NCBI GenBank assembly: GCA_013297875.1 | Contig: JAAFIW010000007.1 | Coordinates: forward strand, 124,001 to 188,000 | Reading direction: 5' to 3' | Length of the DNA: 64,000 nt | Origin: Comamonadaceae bacterium | Lineage (GTDB): Bacteria > Pseudomonadota > Gammaproteobacteria > Burkholderiales > Burkholderiaceae_C | In this document: positions 53,386 through 62,217 of the stretch, in pieces | Layout: every line of letters begins with the position of its first letter | Numbering within the stretch: position 1 is the first letter of the stretch | The notes under the pieces: model-generated | Databases searched by the model: none | What the model saw: only the letters and a program-made list of their open reading frames with translations | Told to the model about the DNA's origin: nothing | Program-made: the position numbers and the translations under genes

Positions 53386-54521
53386 TCCAATTCTCCTACG
53401 TCACCAATCAAAGCCAGCAAGGCTGCCTTGGCTTGTGTTTGATCCTCGACTTCCATGCGCTCGCGCTTCAGCTTGTTGAGATCAACATCAAACGCATCCT
53501 CCAACATATCAGAAAATATTTTCTTATTCGGATTTTCAATCAATCGACCGCGCACAACGCCATCATCATCCCTCTTTAGTTGATAGGCTTCACCTTCCTT
53601 GAGTTGCGATAAAACGATTGGGGAGTGTGTGGCAATGTAAAACGTCGTATTCGGAAAGATGGTCTTGAGGGTTGGAACTATTCGCGATTGCCATTCCGTG
53701 TGTAGATGACTTTCGATTTCATCAATCATTACCATGCCACGTACATGGGTCAAATTGGTTTCGTTAGTGAAGTTTGCATACCCAGAAACAATAGCTTGAA
53801 TCATTTTCAGCATTGAAGCAAAGCCAGAACTTAGATGGGCTAATTCAGTTACGACTCCATCAATTTGAAGCGATACGGTACTCCCGTCAATTTGCATGAA
53901 TGCAGGGTCAATACGCTCGTCAAATCGATGTAATGCCTGTAACAAAACATCAATCTCGACCTTGCGATTTTCAGAGCTCTTCTGATAAGGATTAGCTGAT
54001 TGGGCGCGCATGACAAACCAATCTGCAATCGCCGTCTGCATTCCAAGACTGTCTAGTCGACCGACGCCCAGTGCAGCATTAATATTTTCAAAATGTCGAT
54101 TACGTCGATCGTCGAAATCACGTATCAGCTCTGCGCGAGCTTGACTTGTATCGATAAGACTGCGCAGACTTGCTCCCAGGTAAACCACTGGAAGCGCATG
54201 GCTTAAGTTATTTTCATTTACCACGTCAGCAATTCTGTAGTGCTCGTCCTGCGGCAATTTGAGGCCATTAAATCCGTCGATATCTACCGATTGAACAACT
54301 GAAAATTTAGAAACATATCCTGAGTGGGTGCGCTTTTTATGGAATGAATGAAAGTCGTGATTGCAGAACAAATAAAACTGAAAAATCGCCTCCAGACACT
54401 TGGTCTTTCCAACGCCATTCGTACCGATAAAAACATAGGCCCGCTCATGTTTGGCCAGGGTCAAGTCGATGTTTCCAACGCCCTTGACGCCACCAAAGGT
54501 AAGTCGCTTCGTTTCACCCAT
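53382..54521 (-). CDS. OLD-like AAA ATPase
   Basis: A 379-residue ABC/SMC-type ATPase without a long coiled coil. Walker A IGTNGVGKTKCLEAIF (about residue 33), signature LSSGFASML (about 235), Walker B GMVMIDEIESHLH (about 270) and switch histidine YIATHSPIVL. This set is that of AAA_21/OLD-family ATPases found in defence modules (for example with nuclease partners). There is no TOPRIM domain, so an associated nuclease may be the adjacent PIN protein. ATG 54521 is preceded by GGAGAATTGACT; a TTG two codons upstream is in frame. AT-richer than carB. Confidence 0.82.
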   Translation of the reverse strand: MGETKRLTFGGVKGVGNIDLTLAKHERAYVFIGTNGVGKTKCLEAIFQFYLFCNHDFHSFHKKRTHSGYVSKFSVVQSVDIDGFNGLKLPQDEHYRIADVVNENNLSHALPVVYLGASLRSLIDTSQARAELIRDFDDRRNRHFENINAALGVGRLDSLGMQTAIADWFVMRAQSANPYQKSSENRKVEIDVLLQALHRFDERIDPAFMQIDGSTVSLQIDGVVTELAHLSSGFASMLKMIQAIVSGYANFTNETNLTHVRGMVMIDEIESHLHTEWQSRIVPTLKTIFPNTTFYIATHSPIVLSQLKEGEAYQLKRDDDGVVRGRLIENPNKKIFSDMLEDAFDVDLNKLKRERMEVEDQTQAKAALLALIGDVGELD

Positions 54522-54523
54522 AG

Positions 54524-54799
54524 TCAATTCTCCAATTCTGTTGTCGGCTCTACAGATGTGCCACGTTTTAGTAGCTCAATTTGTGCCAACTCATAAATCA
54601 AAGGCTGTGTCAGTTTGAGTTTTCCAATTCCGTAGCTGACATTTCCAGCATCTACATGCCCATTCATATTCACGCACTTCCATTCGTGAATCACATCAAA
54701 CGTGTCGGATTCGTCATCGGCCACCAAATGCCACCACTCCTGATCACCCACGCCTGTTTTTGAGTACAGGCATATCCAACCTGAATGGTGGCTTTGCAT
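54524..54799 (-). CDS. small protein of unknown function, first gene of the cassette
   Basis: A 91-residue soluble protein, no recognised family. It is Trp- and acidic-rich in the first half (GDQEWWHLVADDESDTFDVI, HEWKCVNMNGHVD) and ends in a helix-forming segment (QPLIYELAQIELLKRG). Its stop overlaps the ribosome site of the ATPase gene (stop 54524-54526, ATG 54521), so it belongs to the cassette. It could be an antitoxin, sensor or inhibitor; there is no direct evidence. Confidence 0.6.
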   Translation of the reverse strand: MQSHHSGWICLYSKTGVGDQEWWHLVADDESDTFDVIHEWKCVNMNGHVDAGNVSYGIGKLKLTQPLIYELAQIELLKRGTSVEPTTELEN

Positions 54800-54811
54800 A
54801 CTCTGCCCCGC

Positions 54812-55180
54812 TCAAACAGTCGGTAAAGGCCTTCTGCCCAACCGATCCAACAACGCCTGCTTGCGCTCGGCCGGCATGTTCTTCTGCATCAACTGCATCA
54901 GCCCATCACCTTCAATCATCGGCCGCAGCACCGCCGCTTCGCTCTCGTAAAAGCTCACATCCCAATCGGCCATCAGCTCGGCAAAATCGGCTTCTTCGCA
55001 GGTTTTGCCCTTGGCCAGCAGGGTGATCAAGGGCATGGCCTTGTTTTCCATGAAGGCTTTTTTGTAGGGCTTTTGCGACCAGCGTGCGCCGAACCATTCC
55101 TTGTGCTCGGGTGGCAAAGTCATGATGCGTTTTTGGATGGCTTTTTCGAGCGTGGCCTGGGGGAAACTGAAGAATTTCAT
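54812..55180 (-). CDS. conserved-looking protein of unknown function next to carA
   Basis: A 122-residue soluble, mostly helical protein (MKFFSFPQATLEKAIQKRIM, KEWFGARWSQKPYKKAFMEN, ending LLDRLGRRPLPTV). No family recognised. It is GC-rich like carA and sits 10 bases behind its stop, so it probably belonged to the original car operon; the AT-rich cassette begins 12 bases after it. Start ATG 55180; no better alternative. Confidence 0.65.
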   Translation of the reverse strand: MKFFSFPQATLEKAIQKRIMTLPPEHKEWFGARWSQKPYKKAFMENKAMPLITLLAKGKTCEEADFAELMADWDVSFYESEAAVLRPMIEGDGLMQLMQKNMPAERKQALLDRLGRRPLPTV

Positions 55181-55190
55181 CGAATAGTCC

Positions 55191-56369
55191 TTAGGCCTTG
55201 GCCATCAATTGCACAAACCGGTCAAACAAGTAGCCGATATCTTGCGGCCCGGGGCTTGCTTCGGGGTGGCCCTGGAAGCAGAAGGCGGGTTTGTCGGTGC
55301 GGGCCAGGCCTTGCAGGGTGCCGTCGAACAGGCTGATGTGGGTGGGGCGCAAGTTGGCGGGAAGGGTTTTTTCGTCAACGGCAAAGCCGTGGTTCTGGCT
55401 GGTGATGCTGACGCGGCCCGTGTCGAGGTCTTTCACGGGGTGGTTGGCACCGTGGTGGCCGAATTTCATTTTGAAGGTTTTGGCACCGCTGGCCAGCGCC
55501 ATGATCTGGTGGCCCAGGCAGATGCCAAAGGTGGGAATGCCGCGCTCAATGAGCGCTGCGGTGGTGGCAATGGCGTAGTCGCAGGGCTCGGGGTCACCGG
55601 GGCCGTTGGACAGGAACACGCCGCTGGGTTTCAGGGCCAGCACGTCTTGCGCCGAGGTTTGCGCAGGCACGACCGTGACCTGGCAGCCGCGCTGGGCCAA
55701 CATGCGCAGGATGTTTTTCTTGACGCCAAAGTCGTAGGCCACGACGTGGAATTGCGGCGAGGTTTGTGCGCCGTACGCGGGTTTGCCGTCTGGGCCGTGC
55801 AGCTGCCATTCGGTTTCGGTCCATGGGTACGGTTGGGTAACGGAGACGACTTTGGCCAGATCCAGACCGGCCATATTGGGGGCTGACCGGGCTTGGGTAA
55901 TGGCCTGGTCAATCAGCGCCTGTGTGACTTCCTGACCCTCGTCCAAACCCATGATGCAGCCGTTTTGCGCGCCCTGGGAGCGCAGCAGCCGGGTGAGTTG
56001 GCGGGTGTCAATGTTGGCAATGGCCACCGTGTTTTCGGCTACCAGATACGCAGACAGGGTTTGCGTGCTGCGAAAGTTGCTGGCCAGAAGTGGAAGGTCT
56101 TTGATGATGAGCCCGGCGGCATGCACGCGGTTGCTTTCCACGTCTTGGGGGTTCACGCCGGTGTTGCCAATGTGCGGGTAGGTCAGCGTGACGATTTGCT
56201 GACAGTAGCTGGTGTCGGTCAGGATTTCCTGGTAGCCGGTCATGGCGGTGTTGAACACCACCTCGCCTTGCGTGGTGCCGGTAGCGCCGATGGAATTGCC
56301 GATGAAGACTGTGCCGTCTGCAAGCGCCAAAATGGCTGGGGGGTGGCGGGGCTTGAGAGACAAAAGCAC
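55191..56369 (-). CDS. carA: carbamoyl-phosphate synthase small subunit
   Basis: A 392-residue glutamine amidotransferase subunit. GTG 56369 ([19 protein letters not shown]) with GGAG 7 bases upstream fits the family; the open frame extends 132 bases further without support. N-terminal [17 protein letters not shown]; class I glutaminase domain with [13 protein letters not shown], the nucleophile in [13 protein letters not shown], and the His-Glu pair in [13 protein letters not shown]. Hydrolyses glutamine and channels ammonia to CarB, whose gene is now about 2.3 kb away. Confidence 0.96.
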   Translation of the reverse strand: MLLSLKPRHPPAILALADGTVFIGNSIGATGTTQGEVVFNTAMTGYQEILTDTSYCQQIVTLTYPHIGNTGVNPQDVESNRVHAAGLIIKDLPLLASNFRSTQTLSAYLVAENTVAIANIDTRQLTRLLRSQGAQNGCIMGLDEGQEVTQALIDQAITQARSAPNMAGLDLAKVVSVTQPYPWTETEWQLHGPDGKPAYGAQTSPQFHVVAYDFGVKKNILRMLAQRGCQVTVVPAQTSAQDVLALKPSGVFLSNGPGDPEPCDYAIATTAALIERGIPTFGICLGHQIMALASGAKTFKMKFGHHGANHPVKDLDTGRVSITSQNHGFAVDEKTLPANLRPTHISLFDGTLQGLARTDKPAFCFQGHPEASPGPQDIGYLFDRFVQLMAKA

Positions 56370-56500
56370 TGGGTTCTCCGTGTTGTTGACGGTGCTCCCA
56401 AGCACACAAGAATCGTCTAGAAGACGGGTCTTGGCGGCGTGCTGTTGGTGTGTGAAGTGCAGGCGTTGCGCTTGGGGCGTGGGGTTTGGGAAAGCCCACA

Positions 56501-56506
56501 ATTATA
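56501..56506 (-). promoter_or_regulatory. -10 element upstream of carA (candidate)
   Basis: TATAAT on the minus strand within CCACA-TATAAT-TGTGG, a small palindrome, 131 bp before the carA GTG. No matching -35. Would place the promoter at the very end of the trmH-type gene. Confidence 0.35.
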
Positions 56507-56514
56507 TGTGGCGC

Positions 56515-57303
56515 TCAGGCCGTACCGCGACCCAGCACGCTGGCATGAAGACAAATTGCAGCGGCTGCCGCCACATTCAGCGACTCTTCACCACCCGGCT
56601 GGGCAATGCGCACCGCCAGTTGCGCACGCGCGGCAAGCTCGTCAGACACGCCCTGCCCTTCGTGCCCCATGGCCCAGGCGCAGGGCCAAGGCAAGGCCCC
56701 CGGCGTGCGGCACAGGGCTTCCAGCGGCTGGCCTTGGTGGGAGCTGGTGACCAGCAGCGGCAAGGCCAGCTCGTCCAGATCGGCCAGCGCCAGCCCCTCC
56801 ACCAGCTGTAGCCCGAAATGCGCACCCATGCCCGCACGCAGCACCTTGGGTGCCCACAGCGCCGCCGTGCCCTTGAGCGCCAGCACCTGCTTGAAGCCAA
56901 AAGCCGCTGCGCTGCGCAGGATGGAGCCGACATTGCCAGCGTCTTGCACCCGGTCCAGCACCACGCTGGGCAGTTGCGCTTGCACCGTGGCTTGCGCTGG
57001 CAGCGCCACTACATACCCCATGTTGCCGGGGGACTCCAGCGCGCTGATGCTGGCAAACAAGCTATATGGCAGCACTATTATTTTGATAGCTGCCTGAGCA
57101 TATTTTCCCTGGGCTACCGGCCAATAAGCCTCAGAAAACACTGCCAATTCAGGTTGCAGGCCGCGCGCAGTCGCCGCCTCGCACAAATGGTCGCCTTCCA
57201 ACCACACCCGGCCCTGCTTGCGATACGCCGTGCTGTCTTGCGCCAGGCGACGCAGTTCTTTGAGCAGGGGGTTGGCCGGGGAGGTGATGTGGGTGATGGT
57301 CAT
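56515..57303 (-). CDS. TrmH/SpoU-family RNA 2'-O-methyltransferase
   Basis: A 262-residue knotted (SPOUT) methyltransferase: an N-terminal substrate-binding domain (ITSPANPLLKELRRLAQDST, VWLEGDHLCEAA) and the SpoU domain with LDRVQDAGNVGSILRSAAAFG, CAWAMGHEGQGVSDEL and IAQPGGEESLNVAAAAA. ATG 57303 gives the typical start. Closest in layout to 23S rRNA methylases such as TsnR/RlmB relatives; the exact target is unknown. Copy 13 of the repeat encodes KYAQAAIKIIVL in the inter-domain linker. Confidence 0.9.
   Translation of the reverse strand: MTITHITSPANPLLKELRRLAQDSTAYRKQGRVWLEGDHLCEAATARGLQPELAVFSEAYWPVAQGKYAQAAIKIIVLPYSLFASISALESPGNMGYVVALPAQATVQAQLPSVVLDRVQDAGNVGSILRSAAAFGFKQVLALKGTAALWAPKVLRAGMGAHFGLQLVEGLALADLDELALPLLVTSSHQGQPLEALCRTPGALPWPCAWAMGHEGQGVSDELAARAQLAVRIAQPGGEESLNVAAAAAICLHASVLGRGTA
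57073..57114 (-). repeat. dispersed palindromic repeat, copy 13, in frame inside the SpoU-family gene
   Basis: Minus strand GCCCAGGGAAAATATG, core variant CTCAGGCAG, CTATCAAAATAATAGTG. Host frame gives YAQAAIKIIV. Confidence 0.87.
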
Positions 57304-57386
57304 GGGTTTGAAAGCGGGAGCGGGAGCCGGACGCAAAGGTCGCGAAAGCTACGCGAAGGACGCGAAAGGAGTACAAAAATTTTCAA

Positions 57387-57547
57387 ATAGGACTTACGCA
57401 GACCCACAAAACGCCTTTTGCTGTCATCCCCCGCGCAGGCGGGGATCCAGGCGCGAAGACTGCGAGGCCAATGGGTTTTGGGGTTCTCAAAGGTGGATTC
57501 CCGCCTGCGCGGGAATGACGGAATTGAGTTGTCTGCGTAAGTCCTAT
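57387..57547. mobile_element. 161-bp MITE-like element with 17-bp perfect terminal inverted repeats
   Basis: Ends ATAGGACTTACGCAGAC (57387-57403) and GTCTGCGTAAGTCCTAT (57531-57547) are perfect complements. Inside, GTCATCCCCCGCGCAGG (from 57422) and a complementary GCCTGCGCGGGAATGAC (to 57519) form a second nested pair. CAA flanks both ends as a possible 3-bp target duplication. Outside it lie further imperfect inverted copies of CGCGAAGGACGCGAAA (around 57350 and 57570) and three direct GGTCAAGTTC-like repeats (57602-57630). No transposase. It fills most of the 333-bp gap between trmH-type gene and rnhB. Confidence 0.8.
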
Positions 57548-57636
57548 CAAATTTCTTCTGACTTTTTCGCGTCCTTCGCGCGCTTTCGCGTCCTTCGCGT
57601 CCGGTCAAGTTCGGTCAAGTTCGGTCAAGTCCGTAT

Positions 57637-58275
57637 TCAAACCCCCAGCACCCGCGCCACCGGCCCAAAGCTGCGGCGGTGCTCGGCGCAGGCGCCATGG
57701 GTTTGGAGCGCGGCCAGGTGCACGGCGGTGCCGTAGCCTTTGTGGGTGGCAAAGCCGTAGTGGGGGAACTGGGTGTGCAGGTCGTGGCACAGGCGGTCGC
57801 GGGTGACTTTGGCCAGGATGGAGGCGGCCGAAATGGCCGGCACTTTGGCGTCGCCTTTCACGATGGCTTCGGCGCGCATCGGAAAGGTCGGCAGGCGGTT
57901 ACCGTCGACCAGCACCAGCGTGGGTTTCAGGCGCAGGCCAGCCACGGCGCGCTGCATGGCCAGCAGGGTGGCTTGCAGGATGTTCAGGCTGTCAATTTCT
58001 TGCACGCTGGCCTGGGCCACTGAAAAGCACAGGGCTTTGGCGCGAATTTCGTCGTACAGGCGCTCGCGTTTGATGGCGCTGAGTTTTTTGGAGTCAGCCA
58101 GGCCTTTGATCGGCTGCAGGTCGTCCAGCATGACGGCAGCGGCCACCACAGGGCCCGCCAGCGGCCCGCGGCCCGCCTCGTCGACGCCGGCCATCAGCAC
58201 ATGGGCGTCCCAGGTCAGGACGGTCTGCTGGGCAGGCAGCTTGGGCTTAGCTTTGGATAACTTTTTCAATGGCAT
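57637..58275 (-). CDS. rnhB: ribonuclease HII
   Basis: A 212-residue RNase HII that nicks at ribonucleotides in DNA. Active-site acids are in [16 protein letters not shown] (Asp-Glu) and VDGN plus [14 protein letters not shown] 58275 lies inside the lpxB 3' end (29-base overlap); an open frame extends further into lpxB. The gene order bamA-skp-lpxD-fabZ-lpxA-lpxB-rnhB is the classical proteobacterial cluster. Confidence 0.95.
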   Translation of the reverse strand: MPLKKLSKAKPKLPAQQTVLTWDAHVLMAGVDEAGRGPLAGPVVAAAVMLDDLQPIKGLADSKKLSAIKRERLYDEIRAKALCFSVAQASVQEIDSLNILQATLLAMQRAVAGLRLKPTLVLVDGNRLPTFPMRAEAIVKGDAKVPAISAASILAKVTRDRLCHDLHTQFPHYGFATHKGYGTAVHLAALQTHGACAEHRRSFGPVARVLGV

Positions 58276-59377
58276 CGGTGGCAAGCTGAGCGGTGTTGCG
58301 CTGTAAGTCGTGGTGCAGTTGCGCAAAGCGCTTTTCAAGGGCCGCAATTCTCTCAGGTGCAGCCAGCCAGGCCAGCACCGCCTCGGCCAGCGTTTGCGGC
58401 GTGGCGTCGTTTTGCAGCAATTCGGGTACCACAAATTCGCCGCACAAGATGTTGGGCAGGCCCACCCAGGGCTGCAGGCGCTTGCGCCGCATGATGAGCC
58501 AGCTCAAGGGGTGCATGTTGTAGGCAATCACCATTGGGCGCTTGAACAAGGCGGCTTCCAGGGTTGCGGTGCCGCTGGCGATCAAGGTGACATTGCAAGC
58601 CGCCAGCGCAGTGTGCGACTGGCCAGTGATGATCTTCACATCGCCCGAAACGCCCGCTTGACGGGCCGCCGCCTCAATCGCTGGGCGCAGCGAAGCAATT
58701 GCAGGCACTACAAATTTAATAGCTGCCTGAGCATGTTTTATATGGGCTACCGCCTCAAATAGCCTTAAAGCCAGGTATTGAACCTCCGACGCGCGGCTGC
58801 CGGGCAGCACAGCGACCACCGTGTCGTCGTCAGCAAAACCCAGCGCCCGGCGGGCGGCTGCCTGGTCGGGTTGCAGGGGAATCACGTGGGCCAGCGGGTG
58901 GCCGACATAGGTGGCGGCAATGCCGTGCGGGGCCAGCAGCGCGGGCTCAAACGGGAAGATGCACAGCACATGGTCGGCGGCGCGGTGGATTTTTTCCACC
59001 CGGTCGGCCCGCCAGGCCCAGATGGAGGGGCACACGAAATGCACGGTTTTGATGCCGGCGGTTTTCAGCTTGGTTTCCAGATGCAGGTTGAAATCGGGCG
59101 CGTCCACGCCGATGAAGACATCGGGTTTTTCATTGAGCAGGCGCTGCTGGAGCTGGTTGCGGATGCCCACGATTTCGCGGTAGTGGCGCAGCACCTCCAC
59201 ATAACCGCGCACGGCCAGTTTGTCGTGCGGCCACCAGGCCTGAAAACCGTTGCTGGACATCTGCGGGCCACCGATGCCGGCTGATTGCAGGTCGGGCCAG
59301 CGGGCTTTCATGCCTTGCAATAAAAGTCCCGCCAGCAAGTCGCCGGAAGTCTCACCAGCGACCATCGCTGCCCGCAT
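58247..59377 (-). CDS. lpxB: lipid-A-disaccharide synthase
   Basis: A 376-residue GT-B (GT19) enzyme joining UDP-diacylglucosamine to lipid X. N-terminal [45 protein letters not shown]-like [16 protein letters not shown], and [23 protein letters not shown] 59377 fits the family start; a TTG 15 bases earlier is also in frame and both overlap lpxA. Copy 14 of the repeat encodes [13 protein letters not shown] within a surface helix-strand of the second domain, yet length is normal. Confidence 0.95.
   Translation of the reverse strand: MRAAMVAGETSGDLLAGLLLQGMKARWPDLQSAGIGGPQMSSNGFQAWWPHDKLAVRGYVEVLRHYREIVGIRNQLQQRLLNEKPDVFIGVDAPDFNLHLETKLKTAGIKTVHFVCPSIWAWRADRVEKIHRAADHVLCIFPFEPALLAPHGIAATYVGHPLAHVIPLQPDQAAARRALGFADDDTVVAVLPGSRASEVQYLALRLFEAVAHIKHAQAAIKFVVPAIASLRPAIEAAARQAGVSGDVKIITGQSHTALAACNVTLIASGTATLEAALFKRPMVIAYNMHPLSWLIMRRKRLQPWVGLPNILCGEFVVPELLQNDATPQTLAEAVLAWLAAPERIAALEKRFAQLHHDLQRNTAQLATDAIEKVIQS
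58706..58747 (-). repeat. dispersed palindromic repeat, copy 14, in frame inside lpxB
   Basis: Minus strand GCCCATATAAAACATG, CTCAGGCAG, CTATTAAATTTGTAGTG. Host frame gives [10 protein letters not shown], closely matching the peptide from the SpoU-family gene. Confidence 0.88.
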
Positions 59378-59381
59378 AAAT

Positions 59382-60176
59382 TCAGCGAACAATGCCGCGT
59401 TGCGGCGAGGTTTGCTCTAAAAACGAGAGCATCTCCAGCACGTCTGACTTGGACTCTGGCTCATTTTGACTTAAGTCGGCAATCGCATCACGCGCCTGCG
59501 CCAGGGTCAGCTCATCGCGGTACAGCAGCCTGTGCATGGTTTTAACGACCGCCAGACGCTCAGCCGAAAAGCCCCGGCGGCGCAGACCTTCAAAATTCAT
59601 CGAGCGGGCCTGGGCCGGCTGGCCCTGGCACATCACAAATGGCGGCAAGTCAGCAAACAGCAGCGAGCACATGGCCGTGAAGCTGTGCGCGCCGATGCGC
59701 ACAAACTGGTGCACCACCGTGAAGCCGCCCAAAATGGCGTAGTCGCCCACCACCACGTGCCCAGCCAGTTGCGTGTTATTGGCAAAAGTGGTGTGGTTGC
59801 CCACCTGGCAGTCGTGCGCCAGGTGCACATAGGCCATCAACCAGTTGTCGTCACCCACGCGGGTGATGCCGCCGCCGCCGGGCGAGCCGATGTTGAAGGT
59901 GGTGAACTCGCGGATGGTGTTGCGGTTGCCAATCACCAGCTCGCAGGGCTCACCTGCATATTTTTTGTCTTGCGGCACGCCGCCCAATGAGGCGAACTGA
60001 AAAATGCGGTTGTCAGCGCCAATCGTGGTGTGGCCTTCGATCACGCAATGCGGGCCCACGGTGGTGCCTGCGCCAATGCGCACATGGGGGCCGATAAGGG
60101 TGTAGGGGCCGACGGTGACGCTGGCATCGATCTGTGCGGCCGGGTCAACAATGGCCGAGGGGTGAATGCTGCTCAT
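59382..60176 (-). CDS. lpxA: UDP-N-acetylglucosamine acyltransferase
   Basis: A 264-residue left-handed beta-helix acyltransferase, first step of lipid A synthesis (3-hydroxyacyl-ACP to UDP-GlcNAc O3). [20 protein letters not shown] opens the hexapeptide coil; the catalytic His lies in [18 protein letters not shown]; the C-terminal helical domain begins at [19 protein letters not shown]. Overlaps the lpxB open frame. Confidence 0.96.
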   Translation of the reverse strand: MSSIHPSAIVDPAAQIDASVTVGPYTLIGPHVRIGAGTTVGPHCVIEGHTTIGADNRIFQFASLGGVPQDKKYAGEPCELVIGNRNTIREFTTFNIGSPGGGGITRVGDDNWLMAYVHLAHDCQVGNHTTFANNTQLAGHVVVGDYAILGGFTVVHQFVRIGAHSFTAMCSLLFADLPPFVMCQGQPAQARSMNFEGLRRRGFSAERLAVVKTMHRLLYRDELTLAQARDAIADLSQNEPESKSDVLEMLSFLEQTSPQRGIVR

Positions 60177-60185
60177 GGTGCCGCT

Positions 60186-60626
60186 TCAGCCGACTGAGCG
60201 CATGGTGCACATCAGCTGCGCCTCGCAGGCCAGGTCTTTGCCGACATGGGTGGTGGCGGAGAACTTGAAGATGCCGGCCTTCATGCGATCCAAGGTCACG
60301 GTCATCACCATCTGGTCGCCGGGCTCCACCGGCCGCTTGAAGCGCGCATTGTCAATACCCGCAAAGTAATAAACGGTCTTGTCATCGGGCGTGGTGCCCA
60401 GCGTGTCAAACGCCAACAAGGCCGCAGCTTGAGCCATCGCCTCCAGCATCAGCACACCCGGCATCACCGGGCGGTGCGGGAAGTGGCCCATGAAAAATGG
60501 CTCGTTGATGGTGACGTTTTTCAACGCGACGATTCGCTTGCCTTTGTCCAGCTCCAGCACACGATCCACCAGAATGAAGGGGTAGCGGTGTGGGAGTTGT
60601 TTGAGAATCTGGTGAATATCCATCAT
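60186..60626 (-). CDS. fabZ: 3-hydroxyacyl-ACP dehydratase FabZ
   Basis: A 146-residue hot-dog-fold dehydratase. [17 protein letters not shown], the catalytic His in [20 protein letters not shown] and the Glu eleven residues further on in MLEAMAQ are all present. Converts 3-hydroxyacyl-ACP to enoyl-ACP, balancing the LpxA/LpxD substrate pool. Overlaps lpxD by four bases and lies 9 bases ahead of lpxA. Confidence 0.96.
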   Translation of the reverse strand: MMDIHQILKQLPHRYPFILVDRVLELDKGKRIVALKNVTINEPFFMGHFPHRPVMPGVLMLEAMAQAAALLAFDTLGTTPDDKTVYYFAGIDNARFKRPVEPGDQMVMTVTLDRMKAGIFKFSATTHVGKDLACEAQLMCTMRSVG

Positions 60627-61639
60627 GTTGGTTTTGTTCTTTCTGGCCGTTTTTCAAGGTCTTTGATCCGCTCGCGCAAGCTGTGCAATTGCTTCAGCGT
60701 GGCGGCATTTTTTTCCCAGCTGGCATTGTCATCGATAGGAAACAGGCCGCTGTAATGGCCTGGTTTCAAGATGGATCGCGTGACCACCGAGGCTGCAGAG
60801 ATGTGCACGCCATCGGCCAGCGCGAGATGCCCCAGCACCACCGCGCCGCCGCCCACGGTGCAATGCGCACCAATGGTGGCGCTGCCCGCTACGCCGACGC
60901 AGCCCGCCATGGCCGTGTGCGCGCCCACCCGCACGTTGTGACCGATTTGCACCAGGTTGTCCAGCTTCACGCCGTCTTCAATCACGGTGTCATCCAGCGC
61001 GCCACGGTCAATGCAGGTGTTGGCACCGATTTCCACATCATCGCCAATGCGCACCGCGCCCAGTTGTTCGATTTTTTCCCAACCGGCACCTGCGGCGTCG
61101 CTGGCCGGACGGGCGGCAAAACCAAAGCCGTCGGCACCGATCACCACGCCGCTGTGAACCATGCAGCGCTGGCCAATCGAGCAGCCCTCACCCAATGTCA
61201 CGCGTGCTTTCAGCACACTGCCAGCGCCCACTCTTGCGCCGCGCTCAATCACGCACAAGGCACCAATCACGGCGGTGTCGTGAATCTGGGCAGCATCTTC
61301 AATCACGGCGCTGGGGTGAATCCGCGGGCCTTGCGGCTGGTGTTGGTGACGCTTGAACAGCTGGGTGGCGCGGGCGAAATACAGATACGGCTCGTCGGTG
61401 ACGATGCAGGCCCCACCACCGCTGCGGGACAGGGCTAGAGCCTGCATCGCAGGTGCCACGATGACACAAGCCGCCTGAGTACTTGCCAGTTGTGATTGGT
61501 ACTTGGTGTTGTTCAGGAAGCTCAAGCACTGGGCATCCGCCGATTCAAGCGGTGCCAGCCGACTGATAGCTAGCGAGGGGCTGGCACCGTGCAGTTGCCC
61601 ACCCAATGCGTCGATAAATGAACCTAAGGGAATGACCAC
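60623..61639 (-). CDS. lpxD: UDP-3-O-(3-hydroxymyristoyl)glucosamine N-acyltransferase
   Basis: A 338-residue beta-helix acyltransferase. GTG 61639 ([18 protein letters not shown]) fits the family start; a GTG at 61687 would add 16 residues starting 8 bases after skp. Uridine-binding N-terminal domain, then hexapeptide repeats and the catalytic His in [20 protein letters not shown]-terminal helix [14 protein letters not shown]. Uses 3-hydroxyacyl-ACP. One segment ([11 protein letters not shown]) resembles the peptide encoded by the dispersed repeat but is also normal for LpxD. Confidence 0.95.
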   Translation of the reverse strand: MVIPLGSFIDALGGQLHGASPSLAISRLAPLESADAQCLSFLNNTKYQSQLASTQAACVIVAPAMQALALSRSGGGACIVTDEPYLYFARATQLFKRHQHQPQGPRIHPSAVIEDAAQIHDTAVIGALCVIERGARVGAGSVLKARVTLGEGCSIGQRCMVHSGVVIGADGFGFAARPASDAAGAGWEKIEQLGAVRIGDDVEIGANTCIDRGALDDTVIEDGVKLDNLVQIGHNVRVGAHTAMAGCVGVAGSATIGAHCTVGGGAVVLGHLALADGVHISAASVVTRSILKPGHYSGLFPIDDNASWEKNAATLKQLHSLRERIKDLEKRPERTKPT

Positions 61640-61695
61640 GGTACAGCTCGACACGTTGGTAGTGGACGGCTCAAGCTTGCCGCCCACGCAGCGAC

Positions 61696-62217
61696 TTACT
61701 TGGCCGCGTTCAGCGCCCTGATCACCTTCTCGGTGATGTCATGCTTGGGATTGATGTAAACCGCTTCTTGCAACACCAGGTCGTACTTTTCTGCTTCAGC
61801 CACTTGCTTGACCGCACGGTTGGCGCGTTCGAAAAACTGCTGTAGTTCTTCGTTTTTACGGGCGTTGGCGTCTTCTTGCAACTCGCGGCGTTTGCGCTGA
61901 AAGTCACGATCCTGGTCGATCAGCGACTTCTCCCGGGCTGCGCGCTGGCTCTCAGGAAGGGTGGGCGCTTCGCGTTCAAACTTTTCAGACGCTGTCCGCA
62001 GGGTATTGCCCGCATCAGCCAAATCCTTTTCGCGTTTGGCAAACTCTGCCTCCAGCTTGGCTTGAGCGGCTTTGGCAATATTGGCTTCGCGCAAGATACG
62101 ATCTTGATTGACGAAACCTACACGGAAGCTCTCTGCCTGCGCCTGGGCGTGAAACGGAGCGGAAACGGCTGCCAGGGCCAGTGTGGTGGCAGCGAGAAAA
62201 CGGGTCAGGTGCGTCAT
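61696..62217 (-). CDS. skp: periplasmic chaperone Skp/OmpH
   Basis: A 173-residue periplasmic chaperone for outer-membrane proteins. ATG 62217 shares ATGA with the bamA stop. Sec signal peptide (about residues 1-26, ending HAQAQA), then [20 protein letters not shown] and a long charged coiled-coil region (residues about 45-140), the tentacle arms of Skp; ends VIRALNAAK. Confidence 0.94.
   Translation of the reverse strand: MTHLTRFLAATTLALAAVSAPFHAQAQAESFRVGFVNQDRILREANIAKAAQAKLEAEFAKREKDLADAGNTLRTASEKFEREAPTLPESQRAAREKSLIDQDRDFQRKRRELQEDANARKNEELQQFFERANRAVKQVAEAEKYDLVLQEAVYINPKHDITEKVIRALNAAK

Larger units (their letters stand above)
52885..54799 (-). other. three-gene AT-richer cassette inserted in the car operon
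   Basis: Small protein, AAA ATPase and PIN-domain protein, all leftward and overlapping, lie between the gene following carA and carB. Base composition and codon use differ from the GC-rich car genes on both sides. No transposase, integrase, tRNA or direct repeats were recognised at the edges. Confidence 0.65.

Noticed and set aside
61440-61500. Possible fifteenth repeat copy in lpxD (encoding [11 protein letters not shown])
   Set aside because: The peptide is normal for LpxD and the DNA lacks the palindromic core and the GCCCA flank, so similarity may be coincidental.
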